51,853 nt of DNA from Pseudofrankia saprophytica (GCF_000235425.2 NZ_KI912266.1:195171-247023); one strand, 5' to 3'. Shown: positions 1 to 10,898, counted from the stretch's first letter. The notes: generated from the letters alone by a model not told the origin. Numbers and translations: made by a program.

Positions 1-1
1 C

Positions 2-1528
2 GACGCGGCGAGCGGGCCGGCCGGCGCCGGCGGGCACGGTCCCGAGTCGGGAAGTGACGGACCGGCCGGAGCCGAAGCCCGCGGTGGGTATCCTGGGCCG
101 GCCGCGCGGACCTGGCGAGACCGGCTGCGCCACGGCTCCCTGATGATCACGCCGCTGCTCGCACTGATGCTGATCGCCGTCCTGATCCCGGTGGTGCTCG
201 GGCGCTCGCCCGCGCCAAGCCCGACGCCGGCCTCGCTTGCCACCGAGGTCGCCACGTCCGCCGACAAGATCCGTTCCACCGACGCGAAGGTCGCCGACGC
301 GCTGAGCCTCGCCGCCTTCCGGATCAGCCCGGCGCCGGCCGCCCGGGCAAGCCTGCGCACCTCGTTCGCCGGCGCCGCGGCGACCCCGTTGCCCGGCCAC
401 ACCGCGTCGGTGCTTGGCGTCGCCGTGAGCCTCGACGGCCGGCTCGCCGCCACCGCCTCCGCCGACGGCACCACCCGTCTCTGGGACCTCGCGGCCCTGA
501 CCGGCCAGGCCGGGGAAGTGGGCTCCCGGGAAGCCGGCTCCCGGGATCCCGCTTCCCAAGAGGCTCTGCCAGCGGAGCCGGCCGCCCCGGCGGGGACGGC
601 GGGGACGGCGGGGACGGCGACGCCGCCCAGGCCGCTCGCGGTCCTGCGCGGTCACGACGGCTGGGTCACGGCCGCCGCCTTCAGCCCGGACGGGACCCTG
701 CTCGCCACGGCGGGCTATGACCGCACCGTGCTCCTGTGGAACGTGAGCAACCCGGCCAACCCGGTGAGGGTCGCGACGCTGACCGGCCATGAGGGCTACG
801 TGCTGTCCGTCGCCTTCAGCCCGGACGGCGGGCTGCTGGCGACGTCCGGGTACGACGACACCGCGCGGATCTGGGACGTCGCCGACCCGGCACACCCGAC
901 ACAGCTGAGCGTCCTGACCGGCCATACCGGCTGGGTACGTCAGGTGGCGTTCAGCCCCGACGGCCGGCTGCTGGCGACGGCCAGCACGGACCGCACGGCC
1001 CGTCTCTGGGAGATCGGCGACCCGCGCCATCCCCGCCAGCTCGCCACGCTGTCCGGTCACACCGACTACGTGTGGGCGGTGGCGTTCAGCCCCGACGGCC
1101 GCCAGCTCGCCACCGCCGGCTACGACGGCGTCGCGCGTCTCTGGGACGTCACCGATCCGGGGCACCCGCGCCCCCTGGAGACGATCAGGGCGGATTCCCA
1201 CTGGGTGCTCGCGCTGGCCTTCAGCCCCGACGGCCGCACCCTCGCCACCGCCGGCCGTGACGACACGGTCCATCTCTGGGACCTCACCACGAGCGGTCGG
1301 CCAGCCCCCGTCGGGCAGCTCTCCGGCCACACCGACTGGATCCAGGACCTGGCCTTCACCCCCGACGGCCGGTCGACCCTCACCGTCGCCGCGGACCACA
1401 CGGCGCGGCTGACCCCGCTCGATGACGCCACCCTCCTGGCGACCGCCTGCCGCACCGGATCCAACCAGCTCGATGCCGTCCAGTGGCAGCACTACATTCC
1501 CACCGCCCCCTACCGTCCCGTCTGCTGA
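2..1528 (+). CDS. Membrane-anchored WD40-repeat protein, 5' end missing
   Basis: The frame is open from the left edge of the window, so the true start lies outside it; the first internal ATG is at 143. From that ATG the protein begins with a membrane segment (residues about 2-20, MITPLLALMLIAVLIPVV), preceded by a basic WRDRLRHGS stretch that predicts a cytoplasmic N-terminal part. A linker follows, containing an 'ADALSLAAFRISPAPAARASL' type segment common in actinobacterial WD40 proteins. Seven WD40 units then follow, with recurring GH, FSPDG and LWD cores. That is enough for one seven-bladed propeller. The protein ends with a family-typical QWQHYIPTAPYRPVC tail. WD40 propellers are protein-binding platforms. 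In actinomycetes this arrangement often follows a kinase, TIR or STAND ATPase domain, which here would be off the window. Partner and function are unknown. Confidence 0.88.
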   Translation, partial: DAASGPAGAGGHGPESGSDGPAGAEARGGYPGPAARTWRDRLRHGSLMITPLLALMLIAVLIPVVLGRSPAPSPTPASLATEVATSADKIRSTDAKVADALSLAAFRISPAPAARASLRTSFAGAAATPLPGHTASVLGVAVSLDGRLAATASADGTTRLWDLAALTGQAGEVGSREAGSRDPASQEALPAEPAAPAGTAGTAGTATPPRPLAVLRGHDGWVTAAAFSPDGTLLATAGYDRTVLLWNVSNPANPVRVATLTGHEGYVLSVAFSPDGGLLATSGYDDTARIWDVADPAHPTQLSVLTGHTGWVRQVAFSPDGRLLATASTDRTARLWEIGDPRHPRQLATLSGHTDYVWAVAFSPDGRQLATAGYDGVARLWDVTDPGHPRPLETIRADSHWVLALAFSPDGRTLATAGRDDTVHLWDLTTSGRPAPVGQLSGHTDWIQDLAFTPDGRSTLTVAADHTARLTPLDDATLLATACRTGSNQLDAVQWQHYIPTAPYRPVC

Positions 1529-1893
1529 CGGCGGCCCCGCAGGCACCGCGCACTAAGCTGGCACGACCGCCGCCGTTCTTTGCTCTATTTATGCACCGAC
1601 TTTCGGGCCATGGTTCGTCACGGCTTACTTCGACTCGCTTCAGCGCGTCACGGCAGACGGTCAACCATCGACGCGACTACCGCGCCAGCCGAATCGGCCC
1701 TAATACTCGACCAGCCGATATTACAGCAAAGCTGGCCTCGATCGTCAAATGAGCGGACCGGGGGTGCATTCTGACTACCCCCTCCATTCAAGCTGGGGAG
1801 GGCAGCGGGAATGACCGGTCCGGCACGACTGAACGTACCCGGCCCGCATTCCGAACTGGTTGATTTTTCCCTTCCCCGAGTTATCATGAACAC
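1529..1893. other. Intergenic region, less GC-rich than its flanks
   Basis: This stretch lies between the WD40 gene and the DUF222 gene. It is visibly less GC-rich than the flanking coding DNA, with patches such as TTTGCTCTATTTATG near 1580. Short reading frames across it lack the third-position GC bias of the real genes. It presumably holds the promoter of the downstream gene, but I cannot assign -35/-10 boxes, an RNA or a convincing terminator. Confidence 0.4.
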
Positions 1894-3546
1894 ATGTTCG
1901 ATACGCGTGACGGCCATGCTCCGTCGTCGCCCGACGCACCGGCGGTTTCCACGGATACCGCTCCACCGCGAAAGGGTGTCCGATCCGGGCCCCCCTCCCG
2001 GCCCACCGGTTCCAGACCATCCCCGTTCGGCTCCCCGGCCCCACGGCGGTCGTCGCCCCGATCGGTGGCGCGTCCCTCCCGCCCGATCGCCGCCGCCGCC
2101 CAGATGCCCGTCCCCGCGGCGGAAGAGCCGGACGCGATGTCTCTGGACGCGGGGTCTGCGATGTCTCTGGACGCGGGGTCTTCTGTCGCGGGGCCCGAAG
2201 GTGGACCGTTGAGGTGGCTCGCCCAGGCGGATACCGCCCTGGAGGCCGTACTGGCCGGGCTGGCTGGCTGCGCCGAGAGGGAGGCGTTTGACCTGGTGGC
2301 GGGGCTTGTCCGGCTGGCTTCCCGTCTGCAGGGGTTGACGATCCGGGCGCAGGTCCAGCTGGCGAGGCTGCGGCCGGCGCCTCCTGGCTGCGGCGATGAG
2401 GACGGTGGGCCCTACTCGGAGTTCCTTGCCGACGAGTTGGCCGCCGAGCTGGGTCAGTCGCCCCGCACCGCTTCCGACCGGCTCGCGCGGGCCTGGGATA
2501 TCGCCCATCAGGTGCCCGACGCGCTCGACGCGTTGACGTCGGGCCAGCTGGACTACCCCCGGCTACTCGCGCTGCACGACGTCACCCAGGCACTGTCCGG
2601 CGGGCAACGAGCCACCGTCGAGACACAGATGCTGGCCGGCAGCCGGTTGAAGTCGCCGTCGCAGTGGCGCCGCAAGCTGCACCGGATGGTCGCTCGGATC
2701 GATCCGGACGCCGCCGCGCGGCGGCGCAGGGAAGCCCACGCCCAGCGCGGGGTCACCGTCCGGCCACTCGAAGACGGTATGGGCCTGCTGTCGGCGACGT
2801 TGACGGCCCAGGACGCACACGCGATCTTCGAGCGGATCGACCGGATCGCGAAAGCCGATGCCCGTGCCGACGGCGACAGACGGCCGATCGACGCCCGGCG
2901 CGCGGACGTTCTCGCGGCGCTGGTGCTGGGTAACCGCCGCGAGCTGGTGAAGGTCGAGATTCAGGTCATCGCCGCCGTCGGCACCCTCGCTGGGCTGGAC
3001 GACAACCCCGCCGAACTCGTCGGACATGGCCCGATCCCGGCCACGGTCGGCCGGACGCTGGCCGCCGACGCGAACTGGCGCCGTGTCCTGACCGACCCGG
3101 AAACCGGCACGGTCCTGGACCTCGGACACCGACGGATCCCGACCCCGGCGCTTGCCCGGCTCATCCGACATCGAGACACCCGATGCGTCTTTCCCGGCTG
3201 CGGAATGCCCGCCACCTGCTGCGACATCGATCATACGGTCGCTCACGCCACGGGCGGTCGCACGGCGCTCGACAACCTTGGCCTGCTCTGCCGCCATCAC
3301 CATTCGGCAAAACATCGAGGTGGCTGGACGTTGGGCCAACCAGAACCAGGAATCTTCATCTGGACCAGTCCAACTTCCCGGATCCACCGGGTCGACACCA
3401 CCGCGAACGACGAGGAAGGCCTACTCCCTGACGAAGACACCAAGAACTGGACCACCAAACCCGCCGCCCCTTTGGCAAACTCACCGACCCGCCTCAGCGC
3501 CAGCGACAAGACTCGAACGCGCAGGGAAGCTCCCTGCCCCTTCTAG
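1894..3546 (+). CDS. DUF222 / HNH endonuclease signature protein (13E12 repeat family)
   Basis: A 550-residue protein of the actinobacterial 13E12/DUF222 family. Residues 1 to about 105 are disordered and rich in Pro, Ser and Arg. They include a perfect in-frame duplication of AMSLDAGS (two 24-bp units near 2137-2184). A helical DUF222 region follows. The C-terminal HNH module (about residues 425-475) shows CVFPGC, DIDHTVAHATGG and LDNLGLLCRHHHSAKH, so the zinc cysteine pair and the H-N-H metal and catalytic residues are present. Family members are abundant and often multicopy in actinomycetes. They are predicted DNA nucleases, and some are thought to be mobile or selfish. The ATG has no convincing ribosome site; ATGs at about 2104 and 2137 would remove most of the disordered leader. 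The gene stands alone. Confidence 0.88.
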   Translation: MFDTRDGHAPSSPDAPAVSTDTAPPRKGVRSGPPSRPTGSRPSPFGSPAPRRSSPRSVARPSRPIAAAAQMPVPAAEEPDAMSLDAGSAMSLDAGSSVAGPEGGPLRWLAQADTALEAVLAGLAGCAEREAFDLVAGLVRLASRLQGLTIRAQVQLARLRPAPPGCGDEDGGPYSEFLADELAAELGQSPRTASDRLARAWDIAHQVPDALDALTSGQLDYPRLLALHDVTQALSGGQRATVETQMLAGSRLKSPSQWRRKLHRMVARIDPDAAARRRREAHAQRGVTVRPLEDGMGLLSATLTAQDAHAIFERIDRIAKADARADGDRRPIDARRADVLAALVLGNRRELVKVEIQVIAAVGTLAGLDDNPAELVGHGPIPATVGRTLAADANWRRVLTDPETGTVLDLGHRRIPTPALARLIRHRDTRCVFPGCGMPATCCDIDHTVAHATGGRTALDNLGLLCRHHHSAKHRGGWTLGQPEPGIFIWTSPTSRIHRVDTTANDEEGLLPDEDTKNWTTKPAAPLANSPTRLSASDKTRTRREAPCPF

Positions 3547-3566
3547 CTCCGTTTCTGTATAACCAC

Positions 3567-3615
3567 TTTTCCGTCCAGCCCTGTTTCCGTGCGGCTCCGT
3601 TTCCGTCTAGCCCTG
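3567..3615. repeat. Two-copy direct repeat (TTTCCGTCYAGCCCTG)
   Basis: Just after the HNH gene, TTTTCCGTCCAGCCCTG (3567-3583) recurs as GTTTCCGTCTAGCCCTG (3599-3615), a 32-bp period with one internal C/T difference. Partial copies (GCTCCGTTTCTGT, CTGTTTCCGTG) surround them. No function is apparent. It may be replication slippage in a neutral spacer. Confidence 0.6.
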
Positions 3616-3698
3616 CGTCTTTGATGCGAAGCGCGGACACTCGCCACCCATGCCAGGTCCTCCCCTATAGCCGCCAACTGCCGCGACCGGACTAGCCA

Positions 3699-3755
3699 CA
3701 GGTGCCGGAGACAGGTGCCAGCCACAGCTACCAGCAACAGGTACCGGAGACAGGT
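3699..3755. repeat. Two-copy direct repeat (CAGGTRCCGGAGACAGGT)
   Basis: CAGGTGCCGGAGACAGGT (3699-3716) recurs as CAGGTACCGGAGACAGGT (3738-3755), a 39-bp period with one mismatch. The second copy ends next to the stop codon of the minus-strand methyltransferase-like gene. The related words AGCCACAG and CAGCAACAG lie between. This looks like local tandem duplication between two convergent gene ends. No long hairpin is visible. Confidence 0.6.
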
Positions 3756-6181
3756 CAGGAGGGGCGGTCGGGTTTCTGGTTGCGGTCGGAGGCCTGACCA
3801 CCGTTGCGGCCGGAGGCCCGGTGGCGGGGCTCGTGCCGGTCGGCGGCGAAGGCACCGCGGCGGCGGCGGGGGACGCCAGAGCGGTCGAACAGGGGTGGCT
3901 GGCCGGGTGCGCCGAGCTCGGCCGGTCGGCCGGAGTCCGGCGGATGGACCGACGCGCCTGGCGGGATGGACTGGCCGGCGGGAATCGGCCGACCCGGCTG
4001 GATCGGCGTCACCGACTGGGCCGGGCTCGACGGTCCCCCACCGGCCAGCGGCGGGGGAAACGGCGACGACACCGGCGACCGGACGGACGCGCCACCGGTC
4101 GAGGACGGGTCGAACAAGGCCGGGTCGAGCATGGACGGGGCGGCCAGGGGCGACAGCGGTGGCGACGACGGAAGCGGGGACGGCGAGGGAGGCGGTAGTG
4201 ACGGAGCGGGTAGTGACGGAGTCGGTATCGGCGCCAGCGGCGACGGGGTCAGCAGGACGGCGCCGGCGCCCGCGCCCGGCGGGACCGACAGCGCGAGCGG
4301 CTCACCCGGAGGCGGCACGGGCGGAGGCGGTGGCACGGGCGGCACGGGCGGAGAGGGCGGCACGGACCACCCGGCGCGGGCCCGCCGCGGCGGGTCGGCG
4401 GCGGACTGGCCGGGGGTCCACAGCGAGGGTTCCTGGTGGCCTGGGCCGCTGGCGACGATGTCCGGCCCGTCGGCGTGGTGATGTGGCCGGTGACGGCCGC
4501 GAAGTCGCTCGTCGGCTTCCTGGCCGGCGCCGGGCCTCCGGCTGGCGGTGCCACCGGCCGCCGGACCGCCGCCGGTGGAGCCTGGCGGAAGGGCCAACGC
4601 CCGAGCCCCACCGTCACCGTCGCCGCTCATGCCGAGGTCGCCGCCGAGCGAGCCGTGGACGGCGCCGTCGGGGCCGTCGGCGCCCGGGCCGCTGCCGGGC
4701 GGCAGGGCCAGCCGGCCGAAGGCGCCGGCCGCGGCCGGGTCTGCGAGCTGGGTGCGGCGGCGTTCCTCCTCCTGGGCGAGCCGGGCCCTGGCCTGCTCGT
4801 AGCGGCTCGGGCCGCGGCGCAGCCTCGCCCGCAGCCGGGAGTCGGCGGAGCGGGCGGCGGCGACCAGGCGCGGTTCCTCCAGCCGGGCGCCCAGTGCCTC
4901 GGCGGCCATCGCCCGCTCGGCGGCGAGTTCCCGTTCGAGCTGGGCGATCCGGTCGGACTTCTCGATGTCGAGCGCGACGAGGCGCATGCGCTCGGCGTCG
5001 AGCTTCATCCATTCCTGCTGGTGCAGCTGGGCGGCGGCCATCGCATCGTCACGGGTAGCCACGGCCCGCAGGTACAGCTCGATCCGGTTGCGCTCCAGCC
5101 GGGCCAGCAGCGGGTTGGCCACCCAGGGCGACAGCAGCTCGGCGACCCTGGTCGCGAACGGTGCCCGCCGGTCGACGACGACCCCGAGGCCGAGGACCGG
5201 CGCGACGGTGAAGAACCGAAGCTCGGGGTGGCCGGCGACGAACTCCTCGACGGCGGTGCGCACCCCGTTGCGCGGCCCGCCCTCGGCGAGCGCCCACGCG
5301 TAGGCGCCGCCGCCGCGCATCCCGCGGCCCAGGACGGCGTCGGACGCGTCGAGCGTCACTCCGGCGTCCCAGGAGTGCGGCTGAAGGTCGGCGTCGGTGA
5401 GGCGGTCGGGGGCCCGGTACTGGTCGCGCCGGCCGGTGGGCCAGCCGACGTCGTGGACGATGACCAGCGGGAACGTGGTCCGGCCGAACTCGTGGACGGC
5501 GTCGTCGACCGCGCCGAGCGTGGCGGCGACGGTGGCGTAGTTCGCGTCGCCGTCGATCAGGTAGGCGTCGGTCGGGGTGTGCCCCTCGAGCCCGGCGGCG
5601 CCGTGGTCGCGTACCACCTCGATGTCCAGGCCGCGCCCGGCGCTCGGCACCCGGCCCGGCTCGAGGTCGACGACGAGGAGCCGGCCGCCGCCGCCGGCGC
5701 GGAGCAGGTCGACGAGCAGGCTGGTCGTCGAGCCGTTCTCGGCGCCGAGCAGGGTGATGCTGCGGGCGCCGGCCGCGCCCAGCAAGGGCAGCCACACCTC
5801 CCGCAGGTCGACGACCGACCGCAGCGGCATCGGCTGGCTACCGCCGCGGTTCGCGGCGCTCGGGTCGTAGCCCTGGACCGCGCCGCGGCCGCCCGGGCCG
5901 TACACGGCGATCTCGCCAGCACCGGGTGCACCGGGCGAACCAGCCGCACCGGCCGCGTCGACGGCCGCCGCCAGGTCGGCGAAGCTCGCCCGCAGGGCGC
6001 CTTCCCCGGGCCCGGCGCCGTCGGTACCGGGAAGGCGCAGGGGGCCGGTGTTCGCCGACGCGGTCGAACGGACGTAGGGGCGCGCGGTGTGGGAGATGGG
6101 CTGGTCGTCCAGGCCATCCGGCCCGTCGAGGCCGTCGGGGCCTGCCGGCTCGGCCGGGACAGTGTTCGGTGTGTCGTTCAC
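3755..6181 (-). CDS. SAM-methyltransferase-like protein with coiled coil and long Pro-rich tail
   Basis: An 808-residue protein. Residues about 118-345 look like a class I SAM-dependent methyltransferase of the Methyltransf_24 type: LLGAENGSTTSLLVDLL (144-160) as the glycine-rich motif I, LLVVDLE (168-174) as the acidic strand-2 end, DAYLIDGDANY (205-215) and IVHDVGW (241-247). Residues about 350-440 form a charged helical or coiled-coil stretch (IEKSDRIAQLERELAAERAM). From about 460 to the end it is proline/serine/glycine-rich and probably disordered. It lies 88 bp after the HAD gene on the same strand, so the two are likely co-transcribed and part of the glycan locus. Methylation of a sugar, or capping of a glycan chain, is plausible but inferred. 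The tail is unusually long for the family. Confidence 0.8.
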   Translation of the reverse strand: MNDTPNTVPAEPAGPDGLDGPDGLDDQPISHTARPYVRSTASANTGPLRLPGTDGAGPGEGALRASFADLAAAVDAAGAAGSPGAPGAGEIAVYGPGGRGAVQGYDPSAANRGGSQPMPLRSVVDLREVWLPLLGAAGARSITLLGAENGSTTSLLVDLLRAGGGGRLLVVDLEPGRVPSAGRGLDIEVVRDHGAAGLEGHTPTDAYLIDGDANYATVAATLGAVDDAVHEFGRTTFPLVIVHDVGWPTGRRDQYRAPDRLTDADLQPHSWDAGVTLDASDAVLGRGMRGGGAYAWALAEGGPRNGVRTAVEEFVAGHPELRFFTVAPVLGLGVVVDRRAPFATRVAELLSPWVANPLLARLERNRIELYLRAVATRDDAMAAAQLHQQEWMKLDAERMRLVALDIEKSDRIAQLERELAAERAMAAEALGARLEEPRLVAAARSADSRLRARLRRGPSRYEQARARLAQEEERRRTQLADPAAAGAFGRLALPPGSGPGADGPDGAVHGSLGGDLGMSGDGDGGARALALPPGSTGGGPAAGGTASRRPGAGQEADERLRGRHRPHHHADGPDIVASGPGHQEPSLWTPGQSAADPPRRARAGWSVPPSPPVPPVPPPPPVPPPGEPLALSVPPGAGAGAVLLTPSPLAPIPTPSLPAPSLPPPSPSPLPSSPPLSPLAAPSMLDPALFDPSSTGGASVRSPVSSPFPPPLAGGGPSSPAQSVTPIQPGRPIPAGQSIPPGASVHPPDSGRPAELGAPGQPPLFDRSGVPRRRRGAFAADRHEPRHRASGRNGGQASDRNQKPDRPS

Positions 6182-6269
6182 CGCGGGCCTCCCAGCCGGC
6201 CGTCTCGACCTGTCCAGGCCCGGCGCCGGATCCCGCGAGGCGGGTCGCCCGCCCGGGGCCTTCCAGCTG

Positions 6270-9248
6270 TCACCGCAGGCCTCCCAGCTGTCGCATCACC
6301 CGGCGGGCAGCCCGGCGAGGCAGCTGCGGCCCGGAGGCCGAGCCCGCCGCGGCAGGCGCGGGAGCGGCCACTGGGTCCCCCCGGATCCCCATCCAACCAA
6401 AGGCGAACTCGACGTCAATTGCGTACGTGCCACCCAACTCTGGCATGCCGGGCAGATCCAGGTTGTAGACGAGTTGCGGGTCGTCGTCGAGGATTTCGAC
6501 CAAGTTGGGCTGCAGTATTCGCAGTCCCACCAGGTTGAGAACAATGCCGCGCCTACGGTCCGCCAATCCGGCGCCGCCGACCGCCCGGGCGGGGATACTG
6601 CCTCCCACCACATCCGGAAGCGAACCCGGCCCGTCGAACGCGGTGATGGTGATCTGTCGAGGCTCACCCGAGCCGACGACATGGAAGCCGAGGGTGAGCC
6701 AGTCGAGCCGGAGCAGGCCCCGCCGGCCGGCGGGATCGACCCGGACGCGGCGCACGCCGACGGCGTCGACGACCCGCAGCCGCACCAGCGACAGCCCGTC
6801 CCGGCCGGCGTAGGGCACCGCGGTGGCCTTGGGGCCGCGGGCGAAGTCCGCGCCGGTGTCCACGTACACCTCGACGGGGCCGGCCGCGGCCGGCGCGGAC
6901 AGCTCCCCTGGGTCGATCCCCGCGGCGGCCGCGAGCTCGGTGACGACCGCCAGCGGCCGGTTCGCGACGGCGGCGACGGCCGCGGGCCAGGTCGCCTCGC
7001 GCAGCGGCAGCTCCGCCAGGCCCGCCGGGCTCAGATAGGGCATCCGCCTGATCAGCTCGGCGGGCAGCAGGCCCCGGCCGTCGTGCTCGGCGGGTTGGGC
7101 TGGCTGGGCGGGCCCACGCCGGCCGGCGGGTGCCGGGGCACTCGACGCCTGGATGCCGATCGGCTCGTCGTCGTCGCCGTCATGGCGCCAGGAACCGAAT
7201 GCGGCGGCCTCCGCCGCCGTCGGTCGGGCGACGAAGCGGGCCAGCATGCGCAGCAGCGCGAGCCGGGCGCTGTCACCGCCCAGCGACGGCAGCGCGCTGT
7301 CGGGGCTGTCCAGGCTCTCCGCGCGCCGGCAGCGCAACCACTCCTGCTGGAAGGCGCGGGCGCCGTCCTGGGCCGCCGCCCGCTGCGCGAGCTGGGTGCG
7401 GCTGGTCCGGGTGAGGCCCAGCAGCGGGGTGGACGTCTCGTCGAACGAGGCGAGCCGACCCGTGTCGGCCATGGCGACCTGCTCGACGACCGCCGGGGCG
7501 CGCAGCAGCTGCCCGGCGAGGCGCGCTGGCTGGCCGCCGGAGGCGAGGTAGCCCTCCATCCGGTGGCCGGCGAGCCGGTGCTCGAGCGCGACGGGACCGG
7601 TCGCCAGGTAGAGCCCGACGGGTTTGACCTCGCGGCCGGTGGCGGTGAGCAGCCGGGCGAGCAGCGCCTGGGTGGTCCCGTCCCAGCCGAGATCGACGAG
7701 CACCGCCGGGCCCCGCTCGGGCAGCCGTTCGTCCAGGTAGCGCAGGAACCGTTCGCGCAGCCGCTCGGCGGCCAGCACGATCTCGCCGCGGACGCGGTCG
7801 TCCCGGCTGAGCGTCTCCAGCAGCTCGTCGAGGATCTCGTCGAGCAGCCCGGCCGGCACGTCCAGCCGGCGGCCGGCGAGGGCGGAGATCCCGGGGGCGG
7901 CGGCGAGGTCGACCCGTAGCCGGCGCAGCAGCGCCCCGACGGTGCCCACCGCGCCCCCGGCGCCAGGAGCCGGGCCGGGGCCGGCGTGCGCGGGGCCGGT
8001 GCCGGCATGCCGCAGGAAGGCTCGCAGCTCCTCGGGTGAGGCCTCGAAGACGTTCGCCAGCGCGCACACCTCGCGCGACGCCCACAGCGGCCGGGCGGCG
8101 ACGCCGGCGTCGCGCCCGGGGCCCTCCAGCAGGCTCGCGACGAACCGGCCGGAACGCATCAGGCAGAACGCCTCGTCGGCGCCCAGCTCCCGGGTGCGCT
8201 CGACGACCCACTCGGCGAAGCCGGTGAACACCGGGCCGAACACGGTCGCCCCGGTGTCCCAGAAGCGGCGCAGCGCCCGGGGGACGGCGGCGGCGTCGGC
8301 CCGGTGCAGGACGCGGGCGCGCAGCGCGGTCAGCCCGAAGTCGCCGTACTCGAGATCGACGGGGGAAGCGTCGTCCGGGTCGTCGAGCAGTCCCTCCATC
8401 GCGAGCGTCGCGCGCAGGTCGCGGGCGGGACCGCCCCTGCGCATGATCGTGACGCTCCGCCCACCGCGGCCGTCATGGGCACCCGAACCGCCCGAACCGC
8501 CCAGCCCACCCGAACCACCCGAACCACCCAGCGCGCCCTGCCCACCGATCGGGTCCTGGCCGGCCGAGCCGGTGTGCTCGCCGACCGGGTCGCCGGCCAG
8601 GTATAGCAGCCTCGACGCGGGGGCGCCGGTCGCCGCGAGCACGTGGCCGAGCAGGCCGTCGGCCGTCCCGACGCCGATGTCGGCCGAGGTGAACGGGCCG
8701 GCGAACGGGATGCCCACGAGCTCCGGACGGGCCAGCAGGCGTTCCAGCTGCGCCGCGGACAGGCAGGTGTCGGCGACGAGGTAGACCGGCAGGCCCAGCT
8801 TGAGCGCGGCGAGCTCGGCGAGCTCGGCGGCGGCGAGGTCGACGCGGTGGGCCGCCCGCAGCGCGGCGACCTCGGCCTCCACCAGCGGGGCGAGCTCACC
8901 AGCGCCCGGCAGCGCGGGCAGCAGCAGCGTCCAGATCTCGTCCAGCCGCGGCGGGGGGCCGTTGTCATCGCCGGCGACGGCCGCGCCCTCGCGGGTGGCC
9001 AGCGCCCGGCGGCCGGCCTGGCGCTCGGCGAGGATCCTCAGCTGGGCGAACTGCGCGGGGGTGACGCCGGCCGGCAGCCGGCCGGCGGCGGCGAGCCGCT
9101 CACCGAGCAGCAGGAACACGTGCGCCGGGCGCGGTGCCAGCCGCCACAGCAGCGTGTCGAAGACGTCGACGACCAGCGCGTCGGCCCCGCCCGAGTCGAG
9201 GTGCGACCAGGCATCCCCCAGCCTCGCGTCGGTGAACACCGCGGTCAC
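6270..9248 (-). CDS. HAD-superfamily protein, COG5610-like, glycan-cluster associated
   Basis: The N-terminal half carries HAD-type motifs: VVDVFDTLLWR (motif I, nucleophile Asp about residue 28 from the chosen start), VYLVADTCLS (motif II-like) and LLYLAGDPVGEHT (degenerate GDN/SD motif). The second half (AVPRALRRFWDTGATVFGPV, FCLMRSGRF, LWASREVCAL) resembles the C-terminal region of COG5610 proteins, which occur in polysaccharide clusters and have no settled biochemical role. I chose the GTG at 9248. A GTG at 9374 preceded by GAAGG would add 42 residues, but that segment has many A/T third positions and no family look. Roughly 990 residues. It is divergent from the ABC exporter operon, so it probably belongs to the same surface-glycan system. 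A phosphatase activity is not certain because motif III is altered. Confidence 0.82.
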   Translation of the reverse strand: MTAVFTDARLGDAWSHLDSGGADALVVDVFDTLLWRLAPRPAHVFLLLGERLAAAGRLPAGVTPAQFAQLRILAERQAGRRALATREGAAVAGDDNGPPPRLDEIWTLLLPALPGAGELAPLVEAEVAALRAAHRVDLAAAELAELAALKLGLPVYLVADTCLSAAQLERLLARPELVGIPFAGPFTSADIGVGTADGLLGHVLAATGAPASRLLYLAGDPVGEHTGSAGQDPIGGQGALGGSGGSGGLGGSGGSGAHDGRGGRSVTIMRRGGPARDLRATLAMEGLLDDPDDASPVDLEYGDFGLTALRARVLHRADAAAVPRALRRFWDTGATVFGPVFTGFAEWVVERTRELGADEAFCLMRSGRFVASLLEGPGRDAGVAARPLWASREVCALANVFEASPEELRAFLRHAGTGPAHAGPGPAPGAGGAVGTVGALLRRLRVDLAAAPGISALAGRRLDVPAGLLDEILDELLETLSRDDRVRGEIVLAAERLRERFLRYLDERLPERGPAVLVDLGWDGTTQALLARLLTATGREVKPVGLYLATGPVALEHRLAGHRMEGYLASGGQPARLAGQLLRAPAVVEQVAMADTGRLASFDETSTPLLGLTRTSRTQLAQRAAAQDGARAFQQEWLRCRRAESLDSPDSALPSLGGDSARLALLRMLARFVARPTAAEAAAFGSWRHDGDDDEPIGIQASSAPAPAGRRGPAQPAQPAEHDGRGLLPAELIRRMPYLSPAGLAELPLREATWPAAVAAVANRPLAVVTELAAAAGIDPGELSAPAAAGPVEVYVDTGADFARGPKATAVPYAGRDGLSLVRLRVVDAVGVRRVRVDPAGRRGLLRLDWLTLGFHVVGSGEPRQITITAFDGPGSLPDVVGGSIPARAVGGAGLADRRRGIVLNLVGLRILQPNLVEILDDDPQLVYNLDLPGMPELGGTYAIDVEFAFGWMGIRGDPVAAPAPAAAGSASGPQLPRRAARRVMRQLGGLR

Positions 9249-9374
9249 CCCCGTTCCAACGTCGTCGGCCAGGTGACGGCGCGGGAGACGGCCGGTGGCA
9301 TCCCGGAAAGCCCCAGATGTCCGCGCCGCCGCGTACGGTCGCCTCCGACAGGTCACGAGGGAGGAGCCGGCCAC

Positions 9375-9746
9375 CCTACCTTCGGCGGGGTGGACTGCAC
9401 CGTCACGCCTCCTTCGGCCAGGGCGGGGACAAGGCGCCGACCGGTGCCGGAGCAGGCTGGCCGATACTATGAACCGCTTCCCGGATAGCGGGCACCGGCG
9501 TCAACGGCGACGCGGACGGTGGGGTGGCCGTGCGCCCACCGTGCTCTTCCCGTGCGACGGTGGTGCCATCCGGGTGCGACATGAACGCAGGGCGCTACCG
9601 TCGCCAAATCCGGACCTCACCCGCCTCGGTGGGCACAACCGGGACCATGGCACGATCTGGACAACAACCGGGGCCGCGCCAAGGCGCGTGACGGTCCCGC
9701 GACGTCCAGGGTCCGGCGTCGTACAGGGTCGAGAAGGAGCCGAGGA
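9375..9746. promoter_or_regulatory. Divergent promoter region of the glycan locus
   Basis: About 370 bp separate the minus-strand HAD/methyltransferase pair from the plus-strand exporter operon, so promoters for both should lie here. A possible extended -10 (GATACTATG) sits at 9463-9471. I could not find a good -35 partner. No open frame here has normal codon bias. Confidence 0.4.

Positions 9747-10897
<1,151 letters not shown>

Positions 10898-10898
<1 letters not shown>

Noticed and set aside
4436-6538. 700-codon plus-strand frame over the methyltransferase-like gene
   Set aside because: It crosses the boundary between two minus-strand genes, and its translation is low-complexity Gly/Ala/Arg with no motifs, whereas the minus strand shows clear methyltransferase motifs.
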